Assembly (NCBI RefSeq): GCF_004187715.1 | Contig: NZ_QZWF01000002.1 | Span: 930,001-994,000 of the forward strand | Reading direction: 5' to 3' | DNA: 64,000 nt | Origin: Streptomyces sp. F001 | GTDB taxonomy: Bacteria; Actinomycetota; Actinomycetes; Streptomycetales; Streptomycetaceae | Part shown: piece by piece, positions 11,705-23,119 of the stretch | Layout of the letters: each line of letters starts with the position of its first letter | How positions within the stretch are numbered: the stretch's first letter is position 1 | The notes under the pieces: generated by a model | The model's database searches: none | What the model was told of the DNA's origin: nothing | The model's input: only the letters and a program-made list of their open reading frames with translations | Translations under genes and position numbers: made by a program

Positions 11705-13238
11705 TCAGCTTCTCGAGAACATGGAGAGCATCCGACGGGTCACGCGAAGCCACCGAAGACGTTGACCGCGGCCAGCAGGATCGCGATCGTCGACAGCACC
11801 GTGACCAGCGTGCGTTCGGGGTCCCTCGTGCCCGATCTGCAGCAGGGCGCCGACACGATGATTCCCGAGATCGCGTTGGTCACGCTCATCAACGGCGTGT
11901 GCAGGGCGTGGTGCACCTGCCCGATCACGTAGTAGCCGATCACGATCGCCAGGGCGAACACCGTCAGGTGCCCAGCAGCGCCGCCGGGGACAGAGCCGCG
12001 CACAGGAACAGCACCGCGGCGCCGACCCCGCCACGGTGAACCGGCGCCGGCCCGACATCGGTGACTCGGTTCCGGAAGGGTCGGCTTCACCTCGGTGCGA
12101 GCCGATGCGGGAGCGGCCGCCGGCGCGGCGGAGACCTGGACGGTGGCGGCGGCCAGGTCAATTCGCCGTCGCGCACCACGGTCATGGACCGTTGCACCAC
12201 GTCGTCGAAGTCCAGCACCAGCCGGCCGTCCTTGCCCGGGGTCATCAGCTTCATCAGGTTGACCAGGTTGGTGCGTACAGCTGGGACGCCTGCGCCGGCA
12301 GCCGCCCGGCAGGTCGGTGTAGCCGATGATCGTCACGCCGTTGGCCGTGACCACCGCTTCGTCCCGGACCACGCCTCGACGTTGCCGCCGTTCGCGGCGG
12401 CCATGTCCACGATCACGCTGCCCGGCTTCATCGACGCGACCATCTCCGCGGTGATCAGCGTGGGCGCCTGCCGGCCGGGGATCTGCGCTGTCGTGATCAC
12501 GATGTCCGTCTCCGTGATCCGCTCTCTGTACAGCTGGGCGCACGGGTGTTGTAGTCCTCCGACATCTCCTTGGCGTAACCCGTCGCGGACACCTCCACCT
12601 CGCCGGTGTCAGCCGCTCGACCGAGAGGTACTCGCCCCCCAGCGACCTCACCTGGTCGGCGACCTCCGGCGGGATCGGTGGCGTGGACGACGGCGCCCAG
12701 GCTGCCTGCCGCTCCGATCGCGGCCAGACCGCCACCCCCGCCCACAGACCAGCACCTTGGCGGGGGGCACCTTGCCCGCAGCTGTCACCTGACCGGTGAA
12801 GAACCGGCGAAGACGTGCGCGGCCTCCACCACCGCCCGGTAGCCCGCGATGTTCGCCATCGACGACAACACGTCCAACGACTGCGCCCGCGAGATGCGAG
12901 GCACGCATCCATCGCCAACGCCGTGATCGGCCGCTTCGCCAGGTCCTCCACCAGCGCGGGGTTCACGCCGGGCTCATGATGCCCATGACCGTCGCACCGG
13001 CTTCAACCCGTCCAACTGCTCCGGCGTGAGAGCGTCCACCCCGAACAGATGTCTGCCGCGAGCGGGTCACCAACCTCGCACCGGCCTCGATATACGCGTC
13101 GTCCGGGAAGCTCGACAGCGCACCGGCGCCCGTCCACGACGACGTCGTATCCAGTTTCACCAGCTGGACCACGGTGGCGGGAGTCGCGGCAACGCGCGTC
13201 TCGCCACGGTGGGCTTCGCTCACGATTCCGATCAGCAT
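11705..13238 (-). pseudogene. pntA: NAD(P) transhydrogenase subunit alpha (fused alpha1-alpha2), frameshifted
   Basis: The N-terminus MLIGIVSEAHRGETRVAATP is diagnostic for the NAD-binding alpha subunit, and ALSSFPDDAYIEAGARLV follows. The C-terminal membrane part is visible as [37 protein letters not shown] and [23 protein letters not shown]-domain and membrane part are on one gene, the E. coli-like arrangement, rather than split pntAA/pntAB. The middle is broken by many frame changes (about 13140, 12960, 12700, 12530, 12300, 11990, 11830). It lies upstream of pntB in one operon. Confidence 0.82.
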
Positions 13239-13301
13239 TCCAACACTCCAGGGTGTCGATGTTGCACAGCACTCGGCGGATACCCACGTGCGCAAACCAG
13301 G

Positions 13302-13338
13302 AGCGCCATCCAAGGCGAGTGCGGGCTTGGATGGCGCT
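13302..13338. terminator. Hairpin between pntA and the SDR gene
   Basis: AGCGCCATCCAAG (13302-13314) pairs perfectly with CTTGGATGGCGCT (13326-13338) over an 11-base loop. It stands just after the SDR stop codon on the minus strand and before the pntA start, so it should end the SDR transcript and isolate pntAB. Confidence 0.65.
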
Positions 13339-13355
13339 TGCCTGTGGGCCTGCGA

Positions 13356-14151
13356 TCAGGCGACGGGCTTCGTCATCCCGCCGTCGACGCGCAGCAGCAC
13401 TGACCGGTCACGTAGGAGGCGTCGTCGGACGCCAGGAACGCCGCCGCGGCGCCGATTTCGGCGGGCTCGGCCGCGGTTGAGGCGAATGCCAAGCCCTGAG
13501 CCATGCCGGCCCGAACCTCTTCGGGGCTCTTGCCCTGCTGCTGGCCATGGCCTCGGTCTTGGTGAGCCAGCCTCGGTCTTCGTCATTCCGGGGGAGATCC
13601 GTTGACCCGGATGTTGCTGGGAGCCGCCTCGGCCGCCAGGTAGCTCGTGAGCGCGACCACACCCGAATTCACGATGGCCGCAGCACCGGCATTGGAATCA
13701 GCATGTGTGCGGTCGCGCCGACAACATTGACGATGCTGCCGCTGCCAGTCCGGCTCAAGAACGGGAGAGCGGCTGCGCGACGCGAATGAACCCGATCAGC
13801 TTCGTGTCGAAGACGACGCGACGATCTTCTCGTCGACCTTGTCCAGGGGGTCGGGGCGAGCTGCGGACCTGCGTTGTTCACGAGGATGTCGAGGCCGCCC
13901 TGCCACGCGTGCGCCTCTGCCAGCGCGCTGTTGACGGAATCCGCGTCGGTGACGTCCGCGACGACGGGGAGCACGCCCTCCGCGTCGGATCCAGTGATGA
14001 GGCGACCGGCCGCAGCCTTGACAGCCGCCTCGTCCTCGCTGCGATCGCCACCTTGGCACCACGCTCGAGCAACGCCTGTGCGATGGCGAAGCCCAGTCTC
14101 GACTACACCGGTCACAAAAGCCGTGCGGCCTTCCAAGTTCAACTGCAGCAT
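13356..14151 (-). pseudogene. Short-chain dehydrogenase/reductase, frameshifted
   Basis: The product is an approximately 262-residue SDR. It begins MLQLNLEGRTAFVTG with a Rossmann start. It contains LDILVNNAGPQLAPTP (the NNAG motif) and SRTGSGSIVNVVGATAHM at the catalytic-Ser position. Its C-terminal elements resemble AAFLASDDASYVTGQ and GGMTKPVA. GGAGGG precedes the ATG. The frame changes at about 14090, 13830, 13690, 13600 and 13400. SDRs oxidise or reduce alcohol/ketone groups with NAD(P); the substrate here is unknown. A 13-bp hairpin follows the stop. Confidence 0.8.
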
Positions 14152-14793
14152 GTTCGGCCCTCCAGTCAGGGTCATTCCTTGCTGCGGAGAGTGGATCGAC
14201 GAGCTGAGGCGCTGCAAGCGGCTAACGGAGGGTTCACACGTGGGCAGTCGGCCACCTCGCACCTTCCCGAGGGTTAACGGTGGGAGGCGCACACTGGCCT
14301 GCGTTCAGCCTGTTCCGAGGGTGAAGGAGGGTGGGTGATGGAGGTCTGCTGCCTCGAGGCACCCCGCGGGAGACGTGGCACGAACGATGGTGCGTGAGGC
14401 CGGAGCGTTGAGGGACACCATGAGCGGCCTGAGCAAGACCGCGAACGGAGACTCCCCTGTCGCCTGGAGCGTGGCCTGCGCAGTGCCGTACGGGGCAGGT
14501 CACTGACGCAGACGATCTGGCCGCCCTGGCGGTCGGCTCGGTTTGTTCATGGTTCAACCTGTACTCGCAGGTCCGGGACGGCCCGTTCACCTGGGTGCTC
14601 GCCTCGCGTGTCGCCCTGACCTTCCCTGGTGCCGTGGCCTCAACGCGATGGGGATCGCGATCGGCCTGCGGAAACCCGGCGCTTCACCGCGCCGCCGGAC
14701 CTCGCCCGCAGACACGGCCACTCCCAGGCGTGCCGCCAGACCTCAACCCGAGCCCAGCCGCTCACCGGCAGGGCCTGTCGAAAGGTGATTCCC
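14152..14793. other. Intergenic stretch with unassigned coding-like sequence
   Basis: No gene can be supported in these 640 bases. A plus-strand frame from about 14420 reads MSGLSKTANGDSPVAWSVAC and continues in another frame as DDLAALAVGSVCSWFNLYSQ. This resembles a frame-broken small protein, but no family was recognised. Confidence 0.3.
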
Positions 14794-15370
14794 ATGTCGC
14801 TGGTTGCCGATCTCACATCCGATCAGTTCTCATCGGCCGACAACCCGCCCTCGCCCAGGGGGTGAAGGCTTACGGTGAAGTGCTGAACACTTGGGGCGCA
14901 TCGGGAACAGTCCGGCCTGCTCGCCAAGTACCTCCCCTTCCTCGGCAGCTCAACGGCCCGGGGGCGTTGGACGGGCGCTTGAAGGACCTGGTCGCCGTAC
15001 GCATCGCCGTGCTCACCACTGCCGCTATACCGCGAGTCACCGCTGCACGTCGGCGTTGGCCAAGGGGGTGGAGGTCGACGAGCTCGCGGCCGTTGCGACG
15101 GCAAGCTCGAAGGTTTCGCCAGGCAGGAGCAGTTGGACTTCAGCTGGCTGAGGAGATGACGGTCTCCCTTCCGACGGTCCCCGCGGACGACGGCCTCACC
15201 GGTGTCCCGGCGGGTCTGCGCGACGAAGTGCACCGGGTGTTCGACGCGGCACAGTTGGTCGAGCTGGTCATGTGCATCAGCATGTGGAACGCCTTGTCAC
15301 GCTTCCATCGTGTCATGGCCTTCGAGCTGGACATGCCGGCGCCGCCGCACCGGTGGAAGCCCAGCTCTGA
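14794..15370 (+). pseudogene. Carboxymuconolactone decarboxylase/AhpD-family protein, frameshifted
   Basis: The product is about 190 residues. MSLVADLTSDQ starts after AAAGGTG. The body reads GVKAYGEVLNTWGASGTV and LDGRLKDLVAVRIAVLTT, then in another frame ALAKGVEVDELAAVATA, the usual order of the AhpD-like fold. The C-terminal part VFDAAQLVELVMCISMWNAL and SRFHRVMAFELDMP fits CMD-family members of aromatic-degradation clusters. Frames change near 14860, 15020, 15130 and near the end. A hairpin follows at 15385. The family includes decarboxylases and peroxide-reducing CXXC proteins; the CXXC motif was not found in the readable frames. Confidence 0.68.
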
Positions 15371-15384
15371 AACGTCAGGCCAAG

Positions 15385-15416
15385 GAGGCCGGTCGGACGG
15401 AAGTCCGGCCGGCCTC
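15385..15416. terminator. Hairpin terminator after AhpD/CMD gene
   Basis: GAGGCCGGTCGGAC (15385-15398) pairs with GTCCGGCCGGCCTC (15403-15416) over a 4-base GGAA loop with a single G-T pair. This is a strong intrinsic-type hairpin ahead of the 450-base promoter region of the monooxygenase gene. Confidence 0.65.
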
Positions 15417-15442
15417 ACGCTGTGCCGGACGAGGAAGGCCTG

Positions 15443-15867
15443 AAGCCTCTCGGCAGCACTCGTGCGTGACCCCGTCCACCTGTTACCGTCGCGGCCGTGA
15501 AACAGGCCGGCCATTCATGCGCCGGTCGAGCTCCAATGCCCTGTTACCGGGCTCCCTAACAGAATTGACGGCGCTGTTTCGTAGCGGTTAACACCCCACT
15601 AACATCCTGCGGCTAAGCTCAAGGGAATCAACGGCCGAGCGAGTCCCCACTTCTGGGAAAGATGCGCTTTCGTCGATTCTGATCGAGCAGTTCGAGTGCT
15701 CAGTCGATAACAGCGCCGATTTCCTGGCTCCTAACGCCTTGAGGCTAAGTTCACAACGGGTTCGCGGCAGTTTCCCAGTGACGTTCTGTCGAGTGGAACG
15801 TGACCGACGGCCGGCAACAACAGTCCATGCACGACGGTACTTGGGTGAAGTGGAGAGGTGGCACTTG
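15443..15867. promoter_or_regulatory. Promoter region of the monooxygenase cluster with a direct repeat
   Basis: This is one of the few AT-richer stretches in the first 20 kb and holds no supported gene. GGCTAAGCTCA at 15611-15621 and GGCTAAGTTCA at 15743-15753 form an 11-base direct repeat, one mismatch, 132 bases apart. It could be a binding site pair for the BTAD-type regulator encoded downstream; that link is only an inference. Confidence 0.35.
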
Positions 15868-17392
15868 ATGCGAACTGGCGAGCAGTATCTGGAGTCTCTC
15901 AGGGACGGGCGCGTTGTCTGGGTCGGAGGTGAGCGGGTCGACGACGTCACGACCCACCCGCTGACCAGGGCGCAGGCCCAGCGCATGGCGAAGTTCTACG
16001 ACCTGCATCACGAGCCCGAGATGCAGGACGTCATGACCTTCGTCGATGACGACGGAGTGCGTCGTTCGATGATGTGGTTCACGCACACGGACGCCGCGGG
16101 GCTGCGGCGCAAGCGTGTGTATCTGGAGACCGTGGTCCGGGAGCTCGACGGCGGCTCGACGGGGCGGACTCCGTGCGCGAACAACTACGGCCTGATCACC
16201 TACGAAGAGGACCCGCAGCCGTGGAGCGACCAGTCCGTGGGCACCGGCGGGCGTGACCTGACCGTCGGCATCCGAAAGTTCCTGGATCAGTTGAAGGAGG
16301 AGGACTGGAACTGCGCCTTCGCCTTCATCGACCCTCAGATCGACCGGTCCAAGACAACACGCGGCCAAGAGCGCGCTGCGCATCGTGGAGACTCGCGACG
16401 ACGGCATCGTGGTCAACGGTGTCAAAGCCGTGAGTACCGGTACGGCCGTTCGCCGACTACATTCACATCGGCGTCTTCTACGCCCGGGAATCGAGAGCGA
16501 ACAGGTCATCTACGGCGTGTGTCCGGCGAACGCGCCGGGCGTCGCGATGGTTTCCCGCGAGGCGACGGTTCGTGACGACCCCGAGAACCACCCGATTTCT
16601 TCGGCGGTGACGAGCTCGAATGCACCGTCATCTTCGACAACGTGTTCATTCCGTGGGAGCACGTTTTCCACATCGGCAGCACCGAGCACGCTTCTCTGTA
16701 CCCGCAGCGCATTTTCGACTGGGTGCACTACGAGGCGCTCATCCGGACGATGGTCCGGGCCGAGCTCATGGCCGGCTCGCGATGCTGATGACCGAGCACC
16801 TCGGCACCTACCAGCTTCCGCCGGTCCAGGCACGCGTGGCGCGTCTCGTCGAGTTCTACCAGACGATACGAGCCCACGTGATCGCGTCCGAGACGGAAGG
16901 GTTCATCTCGCCGGCGGGGCTCTACAAGCCGAACGTCCTGCTTTCGACTTCGGCCGGTCGTACTACCTGGACCATTACGCGGAAATGAGGAACGAGGTGG
17001 TCGACCTCGCCGGTCGTGCCTCGCTGCTGTTCCCCCGAGGAGCAGTGGAACAATCCCGAGCTCCACGACTGGCTCGCGCCGCTGCAGGCGGGTGCGGTCG
17101 GCGAGCCCTACGACCGCATGCGCATCTCGCGTGTCATCCGTGACCTCTTCCTCTCCGACTTCGGCGACCGGGTGAGCACCTTCGAGCAGTTCAACGGGAC
17201 CCCGTTGCTCCCCACTCGGATGCTCACGATGAAGCGCTCGGAGCTGTCGCCCTCCGGACCGATGGCACAGCTTGCCCGGAAGGTCTGCGGCCTTCCGGAG
17301 CCTGAGGCCCCCGAGGTGACGGCTTACACCGAGCAGCCGAGTATGCCCGACGCCTTGACGGCGTGCGGGCTGAGGGCTCACGGGTCCGCTGA
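15868..17392 (+). pseudogene. 4-hydroxyphenylacetate 3-hydroxylase-family monooxygenase (HpaB-like), frameshifted
   Basis: The product is about 508 residues, the usual size of the FADH2-dependent HpaB oxygenase component, which ortho-hydroxylates phenols. The start MRTGEQYLESLRDGRVVWVG is characteristic, followed by CANNYGLITYEEDP and FIDPQIDRSK. Later pieces are VIFDNVFIPWEHVFHIG, WVHYEALIRTMVRAELMAG and YDRMRISRVIRDLFLSDFGD. GGAGAGGTG precedes the ATG. The frame shifts near 16365, 16460, 16600, 16775, 16940, 17030 and 17335. The last shift brings in AAEYARRLDGVRAEG and a stop at 17390. The flavin reductase it needs is at 21566. The natural phenolic substrate is unknown. Confidence 0.83.
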
Positions 17393-17540
17393 GCCGACGA
17401 CGGTGCAGGGCGGTCCGCGGCCGTGGCCGGCGCGGACCGCCGACCTCAGCGTTCTCTCGGGCAAAGGCCCGATGAGGATCAGCAGCAACTGGGCGAGGAA
17501 TGCCAGCCAGGGCATCTTCGCGTTGGACGGAGGGGTTGAC

Positions 17541-18394
17541 ATGGCTTACTACATTGCACGTGCGGCGGATCGGAAGTTCTTCGATGTCGAGGGCGTGCCG
17601 GGTCTTCGGCAGGCGCTCCTGGTCGGGCATGAGCAGGGTGCTTCGCACCTGGAGGTGAGCCTTTACAAGCTGGCTCCCGGGCGACGACGGGCTGGACCCG
17701 CTGCCCGTTCGAGGAGTCGTGTTCATCACGGGCGAACCGGCGAAGCCGCCTTTGCCGGGCTGCGCTACGAACTCGGCTCCGGCGACTACGGTGTGGCGCC
17801 TGTCGGCGTCGCCCATGTGCTGACCGCCGGTGACGAGGGGCTTACGTGGCTCGTAGGTACGCGACCGAAGCCGCCGACGTTCGACGGAGCCCGTAGCAGC
17901 ATCGCCGCCAAGCCCACTCCGGGTGAGAATCTCGGTCGCCCGTCGGAGACGGACCCCGGCATCGCTTCGTCGGGCACTTCGAGGACTCGGACATGGCCCC
18001 GTACGCGCAGCTGTCGATGCCCGGCTACCACGGTCCAACGTCAAGAACATCAGCCTCAGGATGATGGTCGACCAGCTCCTGGGGGCACAGCATCACACCG
18101 TCTTCGTGTGCGAGATCGCGCCGAAGTCCGGCCCGGGCCAGGCGGCCAAGGTCCACTACCACCCGTTCGAGGAGATCTACTACTTCACCTCCGGCGGCAT
18201 GCGAGGGACCTCGACGGCAACGACGAGGTCGTCGAAACAGGCGATCTGGTGTGGGCGGGTACCAACGGCACACATGGGTTCGTCAACGAACATGACGAAC
18301 CGGCCCGTTGGATCGAAGTTCAGTCGCCGATTCCTCCACGTCGGATGGGTTCTTCTTCCCGGACGACTGGCGTAAGCTCCCGGAAGAGCACTGA
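17541..18394 (+). pseudogene. Two-domain cupin protein, frameshifted
   Basis: The product is about 284 residues with two cupin domains. The start is MAYYIARAADRKFFDVEGVP with GGAGGGG upstream. The second cupin shows the metal-binding pattern KVHYHPFEEIYYFTSGGMRG and then TGDLVWAGTNGTHGFVNEHD, with His, His, Glu and a later His in the right spacing. The end reads RKLPEEH. Frames change near 17690, 17955, 18030, 18205 and 18340. Bicupins in such clusters include ring-cleaving dioxygenases (gentisate or homogentisate type) and regulatory or isomerase proteins. It lies 148 bases after the HpaB-like gene, so it may act on the hydroxylated product. Confidence 0.75.
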
Positions 18395-18500
18395 GGATCA
18401 CGGAGGCGCGACGATCGATGGGTGACTCCGCTCCGATCGGCCAAGCGGCTCAAAGGGGCCGGGTCGACAGCATCGCGCAATCATCAGGCGAAAACTGGCC

Positions 18501-21464
18501 ATGCCGGAGCCGGCGAAGGACATCGTCGTTCGCGAAAGGCTCAGTCAACGGCTGAGAGGGTTGCTCGACCGCCACACCGTGGTGAACGTCTTCGCGACGG
18601 CCGGGGCCGGCAAGACCACGGCAGTGGCTCTGGCCGTCCGCGACCTCGACAGGCCCGTTGCCTGGCTGTCACTCGACGGTACGGAGCAGGCGGCGGGCCG
18701 CCTGCTCGTGTACCTCGAGGCGGCCGTCGAAGGCGCCGTCCCCTGCGCAGCCGATGTGGCGTCCGACGCCCTGAGCAGCAGTCTCCACATCGGCGAGGCA
18801 GCCGGACTGCTGGCGGAAACCCTTCAGGGGAGTCGGCTCATTCTCGTGTGCGACAACGTGGAACGAATCGCTCCCGACGAGACCTGCATCGCCGTGCTGT
18901 CGTTTTTCGCCCGCTACCTGCCGCCCGGCGTCAACCTCGTACTGATTTCGCGCGTCGACGTCAGTCTCGACACGGGCTCGACGAGCGAGCGCGACCGGGT
19001 GGGTGAGCTGGTCGAGAGCGATCTCTCTTTCGACGCCCAGGAAGCCGCCGCAGCCCTGCGAACCGTCGGCCGCGTAGACGTGAGCCCGGTTCAGGCGGTT
19101 GCGGCGACGGGGGCTGGGTCACGGGCGTCCTGTTCGAGGGCTGGTGCCATACAAGCTCTCACACGATGGATCCCGATTTGCTGCGGTCCTATGTCGCAGC
19201 GAACGTCTTCAACTCTTTCCCCGACGGAGAGAACGTTCCTCCTGCACACCAGTCTGCTGGAAGAGGTGTCGGTGGGCGGCGCCCGGGCCCTGGGCCAGGA
19301 GAACGCGGCGCAGGTCATGGCGGACCTCCGCGCCCGGCACCTCCCCGTGACGTGGTCCTCGGACGGTTCGCGTATGGCGCCGCACCCGGTGTTCCGCGAC
19401 TTCCTGCTCGAGGCTCTGGGCCGGGAGGACGCCAAGACGATCAGCGCCGTGCGTCGCAGGCACGCCGAGCTCCTGATCGCGCGCGGCGAGCACGAGGAAG
19501 CCATCGACGAGTTGCTCCTGCTCGGCGACCTGGAGGCGGCCGGCGGCTGGCTGCCGTAGCCCTCCCCAGCCTTGTCGCCCGGATGGACTTCGCGCCGGCG
19601 GCACGCTGGCTCGATGCACTGGGGGCGTTGGCTGGGACTCCGCCCCGGAGATCGGATCGGTCATCCTGCGCGTCGCGTTCGCACTCGAGCAATGTGACCG
19701 CGGAGTGGAACTCGTCGATCGCCATGGATACGACTGGCTTCCCAAGCCGGAGACCCCCGACTTCGAGGAGGCCCACGTCCTGGCCTGTTGGTGTCTTTGG
19801 CACCATGGGCGGATCGAGGAGGCGCGATCCATCGCCGATCAGCTGCCCCCGGGCCGGAACCGGCACATCGCGTTCACGCTGATCGCAATGGCCACCGGCG
19901 AGGAGCCACCGCCCTTCCCCGAGTACTCGACTACGCCGTCCGGCCCGCTCGACGGTCTGCTGATGCGGCTCGCCTTCCTGCGCGGTCGCCTTGAGGGACT
20001 CGACGACCCGGGATCGTTCGATCCGTGGCGCACGATACTCGGCGGCCCTTGGGCCGTCGCCGCACTGCGCGCCACCGGGCGACTCGACGCCGCGATGGCG
20101 ATGTTCGAGCCTCGCCGTGGTTCATCGCAGCCGTCTGGCTGCATGCCGTCGACGCTGTCGATCTCATGCTCGACCTCGGCCGGGGAGACGAGGCCTGCGC
20201 CTCCATCCAGCGAGGCAGAGAGCTCATCTCGGCAACCGGCTCGCAGGTGTACAAGAACATGAGCCTGCTCGTCGAGGCCAAGCTGTGGCTGCGCCTCGAG
20301 GGTGACACACAACGTGCCGACGGCGTGCTGGCGGAGGCGGCCGCCAACGGATCCTCGGCGTACACCCTCACACGGGAGACGTGGCAGATGTGGTCGGGTC
20401 TGTCGATGCTTCTGCAGAACAGGGATGCCGAGGCGCACGACTACCTCGCGGAATGCCTCCGCAGCATGCAGAAGGGAGACCGCCATCTCGATCTCCCGAC
20501 GGCCGCCGTGTACCTTGCCGAGGCGCAGTGGCGCCTCGGACTCGAGGACGAGTCCGACGCCACGGCCGACCTCGCGATGGTCTCCGCCTCGGCACATGGA
20601 ACACAGCACCTGCTGCTGACGGCCCTTGCCGACGTCCCGTCGGTTGCGGCGAGAGCTGCGGACACCAAGTCCAGTCGTATGTCGCCCTGGCACGAGATCC
20701 TCGCCGTCCTCTCCGGCCAGCATCCCGTGCGCGTGCACGTGAGTACGCCCCGACTCGTCCTCGAGGAGTTCGGCGAGCCGGCCCTCATGGTCGACGGAAA
20801 CCTGACCCAGCCTCGGCTGACGAAGAGTGTCGAGCTCCTCAGCTATTTGCTCTGGGCCCCCGACCGCAGGGCTACCCGCGAAGAGCTTCTCGGGGCGCTC
20901 TTCGGTGGCCGCAATGATGCTGCGGCCGCAGCTATCTGCGGCAGGCGCTCTACCGGCTTCGCGAGGTACTGCCCGACGGCTTGGACCCGGCGCAGGACGG
21001 TGACGTCTTCCAACTGGTCGCCCCGCGTTGGCCATGGGTTCGGCGCAACAGGCGGTCGACCTCGTCGCCCAGGCTGGGAGACAGGACGGAGAGATCCGTC
21101 TCCAGACGCTGTCGCGCGCCCTCAGCAGCGCTGAGAGGGGCCCTACCTTGCGACGGTTTCAGGTGAGTGGGTCGCCGAGCGTCGCATCGTTCTGTCCGAG
21201 ACCTTCTTGGCGGCCCGAGTCGACGCAGCCAGGCTCGCCTATCGAATGAACCGATATCGCGAGGCGAAGGAACTGGTCGACCGCGTGCTCCGCGAAGATC
21301 CGTACCGCGAGCAGGCATGGCAGCTCGCCATCAGGCTGGCGCATGCCAGCGGCAGCGATGACGCCGTGCTGGCGCTTTACCAGCGGTACGTCGCGCGGAT
21401 GCGGGACCTTGGCGTGCCGCCGTCCGACGAGGTCCGCCGGCTCGTCATGCAGTTGCGCCGATAG
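18501..21464 (+). pseudogene. Large STAND-ATPase regulator with C-terminal winged helix and BTAD domain, frameshifted
   Basis: The product is about 985 residues. A P-loop sits near the start (VVNVFATAGAGKTTAVALAV), with a Walker-B-like segment SRLILVCDNVERI and sensor LVLISR, as in MalT/STAND ATPases. A long helical repeat region follows. At the C-terminus a winged helix (RLTKSVELLSYLLWAPDRRA, TREELLGALFGG, LRQALYRLREVLPDGL) joins a BTAD domain (LAYRMNRYREAKELVDRVLR, YREQAWQLAIRLAHASG). AfsR/SARP proteins carry the DNA-binding and BTAD domains at the other end. The frame shifts near 19120, 19555, 19640, 20120, 20935, 21040 and 21145. It probably activates the monooxygenase cluster around it. 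Confidence 0.82.
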
Positions 21465-21565
21465 GCCTGACCGATTTCGCGTCGGTAAACACGTCGTCAG
21501 TCACACTCAGGGCACCTGATGACAGGAACGCTCAAGCCATCTCGTTACAGGCAACGGAGGGCATC

Positions 21566-22104
21566 ATGGGTGCATCGACCACGCAGGAAATGAGTGTTAT
21601 CTATCGCGGAGCAATGGCGAGGTTCACGACCGGCGTCACGATCGTGACCACCAGGACTCCGAACGGGCCGGCAGGGATGACGGCCAGCGCTGTGGCGTCC
21701 GTTTCACTGGATCCGCTCATGCTGCTGGTGTGCGTCGGAAACACGCTTGCCACCAGGGACGCGATCTCCGGCTCCGGAGTCTTCGCCGTCAGCGTCCTTT
21801 CCCGGGGCCAGGAACGGCACGCGCTTCAGTTCGCGAGCCGGTGTGACGACAAGTTCGCCGGCGTCGGGCTGCGAACCGACCACGATCTCCCCGTGGTTGA
21901 CGGCTCAGTCGCTCACTTCGCCTGCAACGTGAAGGAAGAGATCGCCGGGGGAGACCACACGATATTCATCGGCGAGGTGGTCAGTTGCGGCTACTCCGCC
22001 GACTCGGACCCCCTTGTGTACTTCGGTGGAAGTTCGGCAGCCTCTGCGATCTCAATTCCCATGCGCAGCTCGCGTTCGACTGGCAGCTCGCTGCGTCGAT
22101 GTAG
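21566..22104 (+). pseudogene. Flavin reductase (HpaC-like), one frameshift
   Basis: The product is about 179 residues of the flavin reductase-like fold. MARFTTGVTIVTTRTPNGPA and MTASAVASVSLDPLMLLVCV are classic, and the GDH motif appears in EEIAGGDHTIFIGEVVS. It would supply FADH2 or FMNH2 to the HpaB-like monooxygenase at 15868. The frame breaks once near 22027; after it the C-terminus DLNSHAQLAFDWQLAASM ends at 22104. The 3-hydroxyisobutyrate dehydrogenase-like gene follows 106 bases later. Confidence 0.87.
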
Positions 22105-22210
22105 CGGGAGGCCGCCGAGGCGCCCGGGCCGGCCATGCGCATCACCTCGCATCGTGGCCCGGGTGCGATCAACAACCCTGTGCGCATGTCGCGCACCTCA
22201 TACCCAGGAG

Positions 22211-23100
22211 ATGAACGTGGACGTATCCGTGCTGGGTCTCGGTCAGATGGGATCCGCCATTGCCGAACGACTCATCAGCGCGGGCCACAAGGTCAGCGTC
22301 TGGAATCGGTCGAAGGGCAAGGCGGACGGCTTGGTTGCCAGGGCGCGTTCGAGCTGGACGCGCCCTCCGAGGCGTGGGCCCGGTCGGATGTCTGTATCAC
22401 GATGGTCGCCGACTCCCACGCCTTTGCCGATGTCGCGCTCGCACCCCACGGCGGGCTCGTGCACGCCGCAGCCGGCAGGGGAAGACGCTCATCGACATGA
22501 GCACCGTCTCGGCCGAGGTCTCCGGTCACGTGGCCGCCGCGGCCGCCGTCGGCGGCGTCCGGTACCTGCGCGCTCCGGTGAGCGGAAACCCGGGTGTCGT
22601 ACGTGCCGGGAACCTCACGATCCTCGCCTCGGCGAGGAGGCCGTCTTCACGTCCGTCGAAGGTCTCCTTCGCGACATCGGTCCCCATGTGTTCAACGTCG
22701 GCGAGGGGACGCTGCCCGCATCATCAAGCTGGCTCTCAACCTCATGGTCGCCGGGACTGCCGAGCTTCTTGCCGAGTGCGTCGCCTTGGCCGAGGCTCAC
22801 GACGTACGACGGGACAAGCTTCTGGAGGTCGTCGGAGCCTCGGCGGTGGCGTCGCCGTTGGTCAAGTACAAGATCGGGCCTCTCCTGGCGGACGACTACA
22901 CATCGACGTTCAGCTCGCGGCTCATGCGCAAGGACTTGGACCTGGCCCTTGAGTCGGCGGCAGCCGGCGGGGTTCCGCTGCCCGTCACCGGCGTCGTGCA
23001 GCAGCTGCTTCAGGCGTGCATATCGACCGGCTTGGGTGAGCTGGACTTCATGGCCCTGCTCATCCGGCTGCAGCGTGAGGCTGGTCAGACGTCTGCCTGA
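22211..23100 (+). pseudogene. 3-hydroxyisobutyrate dehydrogenase-family oxidoreductase, frameshifted
   Basis: The product is about 296 residues. The Rossmann start is MNVDVSVLGLGQMGSAIAER. The family motif around the catalytic region is APVSGNPGVVRAGNLTILA, and IIKLALNLMVAGTAELLAEC contains the conserved catalytic Lys (K of IKLALN). The C-terminal helical domain is intact (STFSSRLMRKDLDLALESAA). AGGAG lies next to the ATG. Frame changes occur near 22340, 22480, 22635 and 22715. Beta-hydroxyacid dehydrogenases of this group oxidise 3-hydroxyacids or reduce semialdehydes. An insertion sequence starts 20 bases after its stop, marking the end of the frameshift-rich region. Confidence 0.84.
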
Positions 23101-23119
23101 CCGGCGTCACTGAGCCCTT

